This document shows positions 16,144 through 23,444 of a stretch of 39,586 nt of DNA, piece after piece. How positions within the stretch are numbered: position 1 is the first letter of the stretch; each line of letters opens with the position of its first letter. The notes beneath the pieces were generated by a model that ran no database searches, had not been told where the DNA came from, and worked only from the letters and a program-made list of their open reading frames with translations. This DNA comes from Flavobacteriaceae bacterium (GTDB taxonomy: Bacteria; Bacteroidota; Bacteroidia; Flavobacteriales; Flavobacteriaceae). The DNA is taken from positions 1 through 39,586 of the forward strand of contig JALWUJ010000144.1 in NCBI GenBank assembly GCA_027080135.1. The letters are read 5' to 3'. Made by a program: the position numbers and the translations under genes.

Positions 16144-16158
16144 TTGTATAATCTTCCT

Positions 16159-16199
16159 TATTTTTGAAAACCGTTTATAAGAAATAGGTTTCTATTTCT
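16159..16199 (+). promoter_or_regulatory. kdsB upstream region: -7 element and leader hairpin
   Basis: TATTTTTG (16159-16166) matches the -7 consensus. Downstream, AGAAATAG (16180-16187) pairs perfectly with CTATTTCT (16192-16199) around GTTT, 13 nt before the kdsB ATG. It is followed by A-rich sequence, so it is not a terminator on this strand; it could affect translation. Confidence 0.4.
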
Positions 16200-16212
16200 A
16201 CAAAAAAAAAGT

Positions 16213-16956
16213 ATGAAAATTATAGCCATGATTCCGGCACGTTATGCTGCTACAAGATTTCCAGGAAAACTAATGCAAGACTTAGGGGGTAAATCGGTAA
16301 TAGTTAGAACCTACCAAGCCACTAAAGCAACCCAATTGTTTGATGAAGTTTATGTAGTTACCGATAGCGATATAATTTTTAACGAAATACAAACCAATGG
16401 AGGAATTGCCATAAAAAGTATTAAACAACACGAATGCGGAAGCGACCGAATTGCAGAAGCCATTGAAAATATGGATGTGGATATTGTAGTTAACGTTCAG
16501 GGAGACGAACCCTTTACTACAAAAGAAGATTTAGAAAAAGTATTAAATTTATTTGAAGATGAAGATGCAGACCAAATAGATTTAGCTTCCTTAATGACAA
16601 AAATGACCGATTGGAACGAAGTAAATGACCCTAATTTTGTAAAAGTGATTGTTAATAAAGACAACTATGCGTTGTATTTTTCTCGATCACCCATCCCATA
16701 CCCTCGTGACCGAAGTATTCCAATGGAATACTACGAACACAAAGGAATTTATGCATTTAGAAAACAAGCTTTAATGGATTTTTATCGTTGGCCAATGCGA
16801 AACTTAGAAGCTTCAGAAAAAATAGAATGTTTGCGTTATTTAGAATATGGTAAAAATATAAAACTGGCCATTTCTAATACCAACAATGCAATTGAAATAG
16901 ATACCCCTGAGGATTTGTTGAAAGCCAATAAGGTGATGAAAGGTAGTAAGGAGTGA
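16213..16956 (+). CDS. kdsB: CMP-Kdo synthetase (3-deoxy-manno-octulosonate cytidylyltransferase)
   Basis: A 247-residue cytidylyltransferase that activates Kdo with CTP before transfer to lipid A. The nucleotide-binding start [20 protein letters not shown] and the segment [10 protein letters not shown] near 94-103 are diagnostic, and [17 protein letters not shown] and EIDTPEDL complete the family pattern. It acts in the cytosol. The next gene on the strand is kdnB, the Kdo 8-oxidase. In Shewanella the kdsB gene next to kdnAB activates 8-amino-Kdo, so this enzyme may use Kdo8N rather than Kdo; the sequence alone does not prove the substrate. Confidence 0.95.
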   Translation: MKIIAMIPARYAATRFPGKLMQDLGGKSVIVRTYQATKATQLFDEVYVVTDSDIIFNEIQTNGGIAIKSIKQHECGSDRIAEAIENMDVDIVVNVQGDEPFTTKEDLEKVLNLFEDEDADQIDLASLMTKMTDWNEVNDPNFVKVIVNKDNYALYFSRSPIPYPRDRSIPMEYYEHKGIYAFRKQALMDFYRWPMRNLEASEKIECLRYLEYGKNIKLAISNTNNAIEIDTPEDLLKANKVMKGSKE

Positions 16957-17113
16957 AGAGTTATGAGTGCGGAGTTATAAGTGAGTGGTGAGTGAAAAAT
17001 TAAATTTTGTGATCTTTGTGTAAAACCTCAGAGAACTTTGTGGTTAATAGAATAAAAATATAAATAAATAATATTAAAATTTCATTTCGACTCCGCTCAA
17101 TGAACGAGATTGG
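16942..17113. repeat. Mosaic of dispersed intergenic repeats between kdsB and kdnB
   Basis: Three repeat-like blocks fill the spacer. First, GAGT-rich degenerate tandem units (16942-16996), beginning inside the last codons of kdsB. Second, CTTTGTG ... AACTTTGTGGTTAA (about 17006-17048). Third, TTCATTTCGACTCCGCTCAA then TGAACGAGA (17081-17108), whose ends TTCATT/AATGAA are inverted. The second and third resemble short repeats I know from many Bacteroidota intergenic regions; read on the minus strand the third gives the familiar nonsense peptide FIERSRNE. None is present elsewhere in this window as far as I can see. Confidence 0.6.
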
Positions 17114-17152
17114 TTTTAATTTTAAAATGTAGAATATAAATAAACAATAACA

Positions 17153-18247
17153 ATGTCTGTAAACAACGAATATAGAAATTTTCCGATGGTACCAAGGGTG
17201 GTTTTTGGAAAAGGAAGTTTTAACCAATTGTCCAGTATTTTAGACAAAAAAAGAGAAGAAGGTGCACCATTTATTTATTTGGTTGATGATGTTTTTGATA
17301 AAACAGGCTCTTTAGTAGAACGAATTTCACTTAAATATAACGATAAATTAATATTTGCTTCTGCTGCAGAAGAACCCAAAACTTCACAAGTAGATGCAAT
17401 TGTAGCGGATATTAAAAATGAGTTCGATAAATTACCTTCAGGAATTATAGGAATTGGTGGAGGTTCTGTAATGGATTTGGCAAAAGCTGTTTCGTTAATG
17501 CTTACTAATGAAGGAAGTGCAGCTGATTATCAAGGTTGGGATTTAATAAAAAACAAATCTATTTACCATGTGGGTATTCCTACAATTTCTGGAACAGGAG
17601 CCGAAGTTTCAAGAACTTGTGTGCTTTCTGGTCCTGTACGTAAACTAGGAATTAATAGCGATTATACCACTTTTGATCAAGTAGTTTTAGACCCCTTATT
17701 ATTAGAAGGTGTTCCTAAAAATCAATGGTTTTATACAGGAATGGATTGTTTTATTCATTGTGTAGAGTCCTTAGAAGGAACATTTTTAAACGATTTTAGC
17801 CAGAGTTACGGCGAAAAAGCATACGACCTTTGTTTGGAAGTTTATCTGGAAGATAATAATTTAACAGAAGCTCAAAAGCAAGGAAAATTAATGATGGCTT
17901 CTTGGCACGGAGGTATGAGTATTGCTTATTCACAAGTGGGTGTTGCACACGCGATGAGTTACGGTTTAGGTTTTGTATTAGGAACCAAACACGGAATAGG
18001 AAACTGCATCGTATTTAATTACTTAGAAGATTATTATCCAGAAGGAGTTGCTATTTTTAAACAAATGGTAGAAAAACATCAGGTTGAAATTCCCACTGGT
18101 ATTTGTGCAAACCTTAGCGATGAACAAATGGAAACCATGATTAATGTTGCTTTAAGCCTAGAGCCACTTTGGGAAAATGCTTTGGGAAAAGATTGGAAAT
18201 CTAAAATGACTCGCGAAAAATTACGTGAAATGTATTTAAAAATGTAA
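17153..18247 (+). CDS. kdnB: Kdo 8-oxidase KdnB (iron-dependent alcohol dehydrogenase family)
   Basis: A 364-residue type III (iron-containing) alcohol dehydrogenase fold. NAD-binding GIGGGSVMDLAKA is near 100-112 and the metal ligands are D198 and H202 (GMDCFIHCVE), H266 (VAHAMSYGLG) and H280 (GTKHGIGNC). The whole sequence, starting RNFPMVPRVVFGKGSFNQL, fits 3-deoxy-alpha-D-manno-octulosonate 8-oxidase KdnB, which makes 8-oxo-Kdo that the aminotransferase KdnA turns into 8-amino-Kdo. It follows kdsB on the same strand after a repeat-filled 196-base spacer. No kdnA lies in the window. A generic alcohol dehydrogenase is the alternative, made less likely by the kdsB neighbour. Confidence 0.82.
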   Translation: MSVNNEYRNFPMVPRVVFGKGSFNQLSSILDKKREEGAPFIYLVDDVFDKTGSLVERISLKYNDKLIFASAAEEPKTSQVDAIVADIKNEFDKLPSGIIGIGGGSVMDLAKAVSLMLTNEGSAADYQGWDLIKNKSIYHVGIPTISGTGAEVSRTCVLSGPVRKLGINSDYTTFDQVVLDPLLLEGVPKNQWFYTGMDCFIHCVESLEGTFLNDFSQSYGEKAYDLCLEVYLEDNNLTEAQKQGKLMMASWHGGMSIAYSQVGVAHAMSYGLGFVLGTKHGIGNCIVFNYLEDYYPEGVAIFKQMVEKHQVEIPTGICANLSDEQMETMINVALSLEPLWENALGKDWKSKMTREKLREMYLKM

Positions 18248-18283
18248 TAGTATCCATGAGAAAATTCGTAATATTTAATAATT

Positions 18284-18321
18284 GCCTAAAGTTGATTGCT
18301 TTATAACTTTAGGCTTTTTTT
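18284..18321 (+). terminator. Intrinsic terminator of kdnB
   Basis: GCCTAAAGTT (18284-18293) pairs with AACTTTAGGC (18305-18314) around an 11-nt loop and is followed by a run of T. Strong and correctly oriented. Confidence 0.9.
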
Positions 18322-18344
18322 AATACCTTAAATTTTAACTTTAA

Positions 18345-18884
18345 ATGAATATTTATAAGTACATTTTTACCCAACTTATGGGGTGGAAAATTGTTGGTGA
18401 TTTTAATGAAAATAAAATTAAAAAAGTAGTAATAATTGTAGTGCCACACACTAGTTGGCACGATTTTTATATTGCTTTATTAACTCGAAAATCATTAGGT
18501 GTAATGGTTAATTTTGTTGGTAAAAAAGAACTTTTTGTATGGCCTTTTGGCTATTATTTTAAATGGGTGGGAGGAGCTCCATTAGATAGAACTTCGGGTC
18601 AAAATAAAGTAGAAGCCATTGCTCAAATATTCAATTCAAAAGATGAATTTAGACTAGCCATGTCCCCCGAAGGTACTCGTAAAAAAGTAAAAGAATGGAA
18701 AACGGGTTATTATTATATTGCTCATTTAGCCAAAGTACCTATTATGCCAATATCATTTAATTACAAGACAAAAACGGTTACTATTGGTAAAGTATTTTAT
18801 ACAACTGGCGATATTAAGAAAGATACTGCTTTTTTAAAAGATTTTTATAAAGGAGTTGAAGGAAAAGTAGCTAAATATTCCTGA
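18345..18884 (+). CDS. PlsC-like glycerolipid acyltransferase family protein
   Basis: A 179-residue member of the 1-acyl-glycerol-3-phosphate acyltransferase superfamily. Motif I appears as HTSWHD (H35 to D40), motif II region as FVGKKELFVWPFGYYFKW, and motif III as SPEGTR (107-112), with VPIMPISFN as motif IV. Catalytic His and Asp are intact. It has no long membrane helix at the N-terminus and is short, as seen in a flavobacterial subfamily of PlsC-like enzymes. Acceptor and acyl donor are unknown; phospholipid, ornithine lipid or lipid A related roles are possible. It comes after the kdnB terminator, so it is probably transcribed separately, and it converges on yebC. Confidence 0.85.
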   Translation: MNIYKYIFTQLMGWKIVGDFNENKIKKVVIIVVPHTSWHDFYIALLTRKSLGVMVNFVGKKELFVWPFGYYFKWVGGAPLDRTSGQNKVEAIAQIFNSKDEFRLAMSPEGTRKKVKEWKTGYYYIAHLAKVPIMPISFNYKTKTVTIGKVFYTTGDIKKDTAFLKDFYKGVEGKVAKYS

Positions 18885-18905
18885 TTAAAAAGTGTCCATA
18901 AGCCT

Positions 18906-19622
18906 CTAGTCAGTCTCATCCATTGTATGATAAACGTTTTGTACGTCATCATCGTCATCTAATTTTTCTAAAAGTTTTTCAACATCTGCTTGTTGTTCGG
19001 GTGTAAGTTTTTTGGTTACTTGAGGAATACGTTCAAAACCAGAAGATAATATCTCAAATCCTTTTTCTTCTAATGCTTTTTGAATGCTTCCAAAACTTTC
19101 AAAAGGTGCATAAATTAAAACCCCATCTTCATCTTCAAAAACTTCTTCAACTCCATAATCTATTAACTCTAATTCTAATTCTTCTAAATCTACTTCGTCT
19201 GGATTAATTCTAAAATTACAAGTATGGTCAAACATAAATATAACAGAACCTGATGTTCCCATATTTCCATCACATTTATTAAAACAAGCACGAACATTAG
19301 CAACTGTTCGAGTGTTGTTATCGGTAGCAGTTTCGACTAAAATAGCAATTCCGTGGGGAGCATACCCTTCAAAAAGTACTTCTTTAAAATCGCCTTGTCC
19401 TTTTTCGGTGGCTTTTTTAATGGCTCTTTCTATATTGTCTTTAGGCATATTTACTGCCTTTGCATTTTGTATTACAGCCCGTAAACGAGAGTTAGAGTCG
19501 GGGTTGGGACCTCCTTCTTTTACAGCCATTACAATGTCTTTACCAATGCGAGTAAATGCTTTAGACATTGCTGCCCAACGTTTCATTTTTCTTGCCTTTC
19601 TGAACTCAAAAGCTCTTCCCAT
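18906..19622 (-). CDS. yebC: YebC/PmpR family protein
   Basis: A 238-residue YebC/TACO1-type protein. It opens MGRAFEFRKARKMKRWAAMS, with the basic N-terminal domain, then MPKDNIERAIKKA, YEGY-like FEGYAPHGIAILVE and NVRACFNKCDGNMGTSGSV in the middle. Members were called transcriptional regulators; recent work on YebC and TACO1 ties them to translation through difficult (proline-rich) stretches. The acidic C-terminus (KLDDDDDVQNVYHTMDE) is typical. It has its own good promoter (19646-19675) and converges on the acyltransferase gene with 21 bases between. Confidence 0.95.
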   Translation of the reverse strand: MGRAFEFRKARKMKRWAAMSKAFTRIGKDIVMAVKEGGPNPDSNSRLRAVIQNAKAVNMPKDNIERAIKKATEKGQGDFKEVLFEGYAPHGIAILVETATDNNTRTVANVRACFNKCDGNMGTSGSVIFMFDHTCNFRINPDEVDLEELELELIDYGVEEVFEDEDGVLIYAPFESFGSIQKALEEKGFEILSSGFERIPQVTKKLTPEQQADVEKLLEKLDDDDDVQNVYHTMDETD

Positions 19623-19645
19623 AATTTAATTTGTTTAAAGTGATA

Positions 19646-19675
19646 CAAAAATATAAAAATGTAGGAAACCGCAAA
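19646..19675 (-). promoter_or_regulatory. Promoter of yebC
   Basis: On the minus strand TTTG (19675-19672), 18 nt, then TATTTTTG (19653-19646), 23 nt before the start codon. Close to the TTTG-N19-TAnnTTTG consensus. Confidence 0.7.
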
Positions 19676-19719
19676 GGAATGTTTGTTTTCTTATTAAAAA
19701 GAAACAACTATTTTTTTAA

Positions 19720-20562
19720 TTATTTTAAGGAAGTGATTTCTTCTTTTAAAGTACAGTTTTCTATAACTTCTTCGATAGTAATTTGATAGTTTTTTGGAAG
19801 GGGATTGTATTTTGGAAGAATTGCCAAATATGTATCGTGTTCCGAAAAATAAATCTGTTTAAAAATGATGTTTTGAAGTTTTAGTTTTTTGGTTATCTCT
19901 TCAAATAATTCAGCGTGATGGATAATATTGTTACTTGCTAAATGAAAAATTCCTGATAGATTTTTATTAATAATATAATGTACTTGTTGAACTAATTTAG
20001 CAGCTGAAGTAACACTAATTATTAAATTGGGATAAATTTCAAATTCTGATTTGTTTTTTGATGCTTCTTTTAATTGTTTTATTCTGGGGGAGTTTACTCC
20101 TAATACTATGGGTAACCTTAAAATTAGATATTTTGATTTTGGAAGTTTTGAAATTATTTTTTCAATGGTATGTTTCATTTTTCCATAGTCACTTTTTGCA
20201 GACAGAACATCGTTTTCGTAGGAAGGGTATTTTTCTTTTGCATCAAAAACATTTACAGTAGATAAATATATTATTTTACAATATTTAGTCCTTGAAACAT
20301 GTTCAATAATGGCTTTATGTTTTTTAATTTGTAAGTTAGATTCTCCTCTTAAACATGATATTATAAAGTTTGGCTGGATATGATTTAGTAAATCTGCAAT
20401 TGAATCTTTTTCAATTTGAAAAGAAAACATTACTTGGTTCTCTTCTAATTCTGGAGATGAAGTAGCATACGTTCCATAAACATCAAAATAAGGAAGTAGT
20501 TCTTTGTAAATTTTGTTTCCAATAAATCCACTCGCCCCTAAAATTAGAATTTTATTTTTCAT
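19720..20562 (-). CDS. NAD-dependent epimerase/dehydratase (SDR, RmlD-like)
   Basis: A 280-residue extended short-chain dehydrogenase. The Rossmann motif GASGFIG is at 9-15, the catalytic region is IIYLSTVNVFDAK (Ser/Thr near 101-102), and YGKMK gives Tyr126 and Lys130. FHLASNNIIHHAELFEEITK near 205 and the overall layout resemble dTDP-4-dehydrorhamnose reductase (RmlD) or sugar-nucleotide epimerases, but no rhamnose genes are near. It lies 70 bases downstream of gcvT on the same strand. A strong hairpin stands in that gap but its T-run points the other way, so read-through from gcvT is possible. Substrate unknown. Confidence 0.82.
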   Translation of the reverse strand: MKNKILILGASGFIGNKIYKELLPYFDVYGTYATSSPELEENQVMFSFQIEKDSIADLLNHIQPNFIISCLRGESNLQIKKHKAIIEHVSRTKYCKIIYLSTVNVFDAKEKYPSYENDVLSAKSDYGKMKHTIEKIISKLPKSKYLILRLPIVLGVNSPRIKQLKEASKNKSEFEIYPNLIISVTSAAKLVQQVHYIINKNLSGIFHLASNNIIHHAELFEEITKKLKLQNIIFKQIYFSEHDTYLAILPKYNPLPKNYQITIEEVIENCTLKEEITSLK

Positions 20563-20571
20563 TTATTTTAT

Positions 20572-20610
20572 AAGCCCTGCCAGAATTAATAATTCTAACA
20601 GGGCTTTTTT
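20572..20610 (+). terminator. Strong hairpin with T-run on the plus strand, between two minus-strand genes
   Basis: AAGCCCTG (20572-20579) pairs with CAGGGCTT (20599-20606), inside which AGAATT pairs with AATTCT; six to seven T follow on the plus strand. Read on the minus strand, the direction of gcvT, the hairpin is followed by ATAAAATAAA, a poor U-tract. It may still end gcvT transcripts, or it may end an antisense RNA. Confidence 0.6.
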
Positions 20611-20631
20611 TAAGGTTTTTTTGATTAATAA

Positions 20632-21717
20632 TTAACCTTTATAAAAAGGAAGTTTTACTACGGTTGCGGGAACTGCTTTTTTACGAATTTGAATGTTAAT
20701 TTGAGTTCCTACCTTTTTAAATTCTGAATTTACGTATCCCATTCCAATTCCAACTCCTAAAGAAGGAGACATAGTTCCGCTGGTAACAATACCTATACTA
20801 TTTCCATTTTCATCAACAATTTGGTAATCGTGACGAGGAATTCCTCTTTCGTTTAATTCAAAAGCAATTAATCTTCTGGAGGTTCCTTCTTCTTTTTGTT
20901 TTTTAAGAGCTTCCCAATTGGTAAATTCTTTGGTGAATTTGGTTATCCAACCCAATCCTGCTTCAATTGGTGAAGTGGTGTCGTTTATATCGTTTCCATA
21001 AAGGCAGTAGCCCATTTCTAATCTTAGTGTATCTCTTGCTGCCAGACCTATTGGTTTAATTCCAAAATCTTTACCTGCTTCCAAAACTTTGTTCCAAATT
21101 TGTTCTACTTCACTGTTTTTACAATAAATTTCAAAACCACCACTTCCTGTGTATCCTGTTGCACTAATAATGGTGTGCTCTATTCCAGCAAAATCTCCAA
21201 CTTTAAAATGGTAAAATTTTATTTCAGATAAATTTACTGAAGTTAAAGATTGCATTGCTTCAACAGCTTTTGGACCTTGAATGGCAAGCAATGAATAATC
21301 TTCAGAAAGATTTTTTAATTCTGCATTCATAGTATTTTTACTATTAATCCAGTTCCAATCTTTTTCAATATTAGAAGCATTTACAACTAATAACCACTTT
21401 TCTTGGTTAAAACGATAGACAATTAAATCGTCAACAATTCCTCCATCATCATTAGGAAAACAACTGTATTGAGCTTGATTATCTACAATTTTAGAAGCAT
21501 CGTTACTAGTTACTTTTTGTATTAGATTCAATGCGTTTGGACCCATTACTAAAATTTCGCCCATATGTGAAACGTCAAAAACACCAACAGCCTTTCGTAC
21601 TGTTTCATGCTCTATATTAACCCCTTCGTAAGAAACTGGCATATTATAACCAGCAAAAGGAACTATTTTAGCACCTAATGCTTTATGAATGTGTGTTAAT
21701 GCGATGTCTTTGCTCAT
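20632..21717 (-). CDS. gcvT: Aminomethyltransferase (glycine cleavage T-protein)
   Basis: A 361-residue T-protein that transfers the methylene group from the aminomethyl-lipoyl H-protein to tetrahydrofolate and releases ammonia. It starts with [20 protein letters not shown] and [15 protein letters not shown], has [13 protein letters not shown] in the middle, [20 protein letters not shown] near 225-244 and the C-terminal domain ending [19 protein letters not shown]. Length is normal. The other glycine cleavage genes (gcvH, gcvP) are not here, as is usual when the genes are scattered in flavobacteria. No glycine riboswitch is seen upstream. Confidence 0.96.
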   Translation of the reverse strand: MSKDIALTHIHKALGAKIVPFAGYNMPVSYEGVNIEHETVRKAVGVFDVSHMGEILVMGPNALNLIQKVTSNDASKIVDNQAQYSCFPNDDGGIVDDLIVYRFNQEKWLLVVNASNIEKDWNWINSKNTMNAELKNLSEDYSLLAIQGPKAVEAMQSLTSVNLSEIKFYHFKVGDFAGIEHTIISATGYTGSGGFEIYCKNSEVEQIWNKVLEAGKDFGIKPIGLAARDTLRLEMGYCLYGNDINDTTSPIEAGLGWITKFTKEFTNWEALKKQKEEGTSRRLIAFELNERGIPRHDYQIVDENGNSIGIVTSGTMSPSLGVGIGMGYVNSEFKKVGTQINIQIRKKAVPATVVKLPFYKG

Positions 21718-21760
21718 AATTTATTTGTGTTTTAAGAAAAATTAATTTTAAAATGCCTTG

Positions 21761-21791
21761 CAAAGATATTATAATATATAAATGAAACATA
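21761..21791 (-). promoter_or_regulatory. Candidate promoter of gcvT
   Basis: Minus-strand TATCTTTG (21768-21761) matches the -7 consensus; at the 19-nt distance the -33 reads TATG, three of four bases of TTTG. The leader would be about 40 nt. Confidence 0.5.
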
Positions 21792-21798
21792 CTATAAA

Positions 21799-21830
21799 TT
21801 TGATTCTTTAAAACAGGCTTACTAACTTGC
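21799..21830 (+). promoter_or_regulatory. Candidate promoter of nnr
   Basis: TTTG (21799-21802), 20 nt, then TAACTTGC (21823-21830), a TAnnTTG variant, 19 nt before the ATG at 21849. Confidence 0.5.
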
Positions 21831-21848
21831 AAAATAAATATTAGTTTT

Positions 21849-23393
21849 ATGAAAATTCTTTCCTCAAAACAGTTTTACGAAGCTGATGCCTATACTATTA
21901 AAACTCAAAATATAAAAAGTATCGATTTAATGGAACGTGCTTCACAGCAATGTTTTCATTGGTTGGATAGTAACTTAAAAGGTTCTCCAGTACCCATTCA
22001 TATTTTTTGCGGAATTGGAAATAATGGAGGCGATGGATTGGCTTTAGGTAGAATGTTGATAAAACACGGATATAATGTTACGGTTTATATTGCAAATTTT
22101 ACAGACAAACGCTCCCCCGATTTTTTAATTAATTATAATTTAATACGAGAGGTAAGAGACGATTGGCCAATTTTAATGACTTCGGATGATGATTTTCCTA
22201 ATGTAAATAATGAAGATATTATTGTTGATGCTCTCTTCGGAATTGGATTAAACCGACCGCCAGATGGATGGTTAAAAAAATTAATTGAATATTTAAACAG
22301 TACTGAAGCATTTATTTTATCTATTGATATTCCAAGTGGTTTGTATCCAGAAAAACCTGTAAGTCATTCTGAAGCAATTATAAATTCAAGTTTTACACTT
22401 ACATTTCAGAACCCAAAATTTGCCTTCTTTTTAGCAGAAAACAATCAATATGTTCCTTCATTTAAAGTGTTAGATATTGGATTGGATTTTAATTTTATTG
22501 AAAGTTTACAGCCATTAGCGATAACTTTTGGTAGGTTTGAAATGCAACATTTATATAAACCAAGATATAAATTTGACCATAAAGGTGATTTTGGTTATTC
22601 AACTATAATAGGAGGGAGTTACGGTAAAATTGGAGCGGTTTATTTAGCGACTAAAGCAGCTTTAAAAGTGGGAGCAGGAGTGATGACAGTATTTGTTCCT
22701 AAGTGTGGTTATTCCATACTTCAAACTTCACTTCCCGAAGCGATGGTAGTTACAGATGTTTCTGAAAAAATAATTACAAATATTCAGTTAGAAAACGCTT
22801 CAAATGCCATAGGTATTGGTCCAGGAATTGGTAAAGATTTAAAAACAATACAAGCATTTAAGAATTTTTTAAATAACACAAAAGAAAGTAAACTTGTCAT
22901 CGATGCCGATGCCTTAAATATTCTTTCTGAAAATAAAAAACTTCTAGATTTACTTCCCGAAAACACTATTTTAACACCTCATTTAGGAGAGTTAAAACGC
23001 TTAATTGGAGAATGGAAAAACGATTACCATAAAATTGAACTCGTTAAAAAATTTTCAAAAAAACACAAAGTAATAGTGGTTGTAAAAGGTGCCAATACGT
23101 TAATAATAAGCAATAGCGATATTTACATAAATACAACAGGAAATCCAGGTATGGCAACTGCAGGGAGCGGTGATGTATTAACAGGAATGATTACAGGTTT
23201 GCTATCTCAAAAATACAATGCACTAGATGCTGCAATTTTAGGTACTTATCTTCACGGAAGTGCTAGTGATATTGCAGCAAGTTATTTAGGTTTTGAAGCG
23301 GTAATAGCTTCAGATATTATTGATAATATAGGTAAAGCTTATGTTGCGTTGTTGAATGATGAAATTCCTTCTGAACCCACAAAACAGGAATAA
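21849..23393 (+). CDS. nnr: Bifunctional NAD(P)H-hydrate epimerase / ADP-dependent NAD(P)H-hydrate dehydratase
   Basis: A 514-residue two-domain metabolite-repair enzyme. The N-terminal YjeF-type epimerase (about 1-215) contains GIGNNGGDGLALGRML and VDALFGIGLNR and equilibrates R- and S-NAD(P)HX. The C-terminal carbohydrate-kinase-like dehydratase (about 225-505) has GGSYGKIGAVYLATKAALK, TPHLGELKRL and the hallmark NPGMATAGSGDVLTG, and restores NAD(P)H using ADP. Both halves are complete. The gene diverges from gcvT and its stop codon overlaps the A-run that serves as the U-tract of the terminator of the converging lipoprotein gene. Confidence 0.95.
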   Translation: MKILSSKQFYEADAYTIKTQNIKSIDLMERASQQCFHWLDSNLKGSPVPIHIFCGIGNNGGDGLALGRMLIKHGYNVTVYIANFTDKRSPDFLINYNLIREVRDDWPILMTSDDDFPNVNNEDIIVDALFGIGLNRPPDGWLKKLIEYLNSTEAFILSIDIPSGLYPEKPVSHSEAIINSSFTLTFQNPKFAFFLAENNQYVPSFKVLDIGLDFNFIESLQPLAITFGRFEMQHLYKPRYKFDHKGDFGYSTIIGGSYGKIGAVYLATKAALKVGAGVMTVFVPKCGYSILQTSLPEAMVVTDVSEKIITNIQLENASNAIGIGPGIGKDLKTIQAFKNFLNNTKESKLVIDADALNILSENKKLLDLLPENTILTPHLGELKRLIGEWKNDYHKIELVKKFSKKHKVIVVVKGANTLIISNSDIYINTTGNPGMATAGSGDVLTGMITGLLSQKYNALDAAILGTYLHGSASDIAASYLGFEAVIASDIIDNIGKAYVALLNDEIPSEPTKQE

Positions 23394-23422
23394 AAAAAAC
23401 TCCCTTCAGAACGAAAGGAGTT
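23391..23422 (-). terminator. Intrinsic terminator of the TlpA-like gene
   Basis: On the minus strand AACTCC...GGAGTT (23422-23398) forms a hairpin and is followed by eight U (A at 23392-23399). It begins 23 nt after the stop of the lipoprotein gene and its tail overlaps the TAA of nnr. Confidence 0.8.
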
Positions 23423-23444
23423 TGGTATAGTTTCAATAAATATT

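Noticed and set aside
17000-17227. Minus-strand open frame of 75 codons containing FIERSRNE
   Set aside because: The peptide is the translation of a common Bacteroidota intergenic repeat, and the frame overlaps the start of kdnB.
19682-19717. Hairpin TTGTTTTCTT...AAGAAACAA with T-run on the plus strand
   Set aside because: AT-only stem with a bulge and no upstream plus-strand gene; too weak to call a terminator, though mentioned with the stronger hairpin at 20572.
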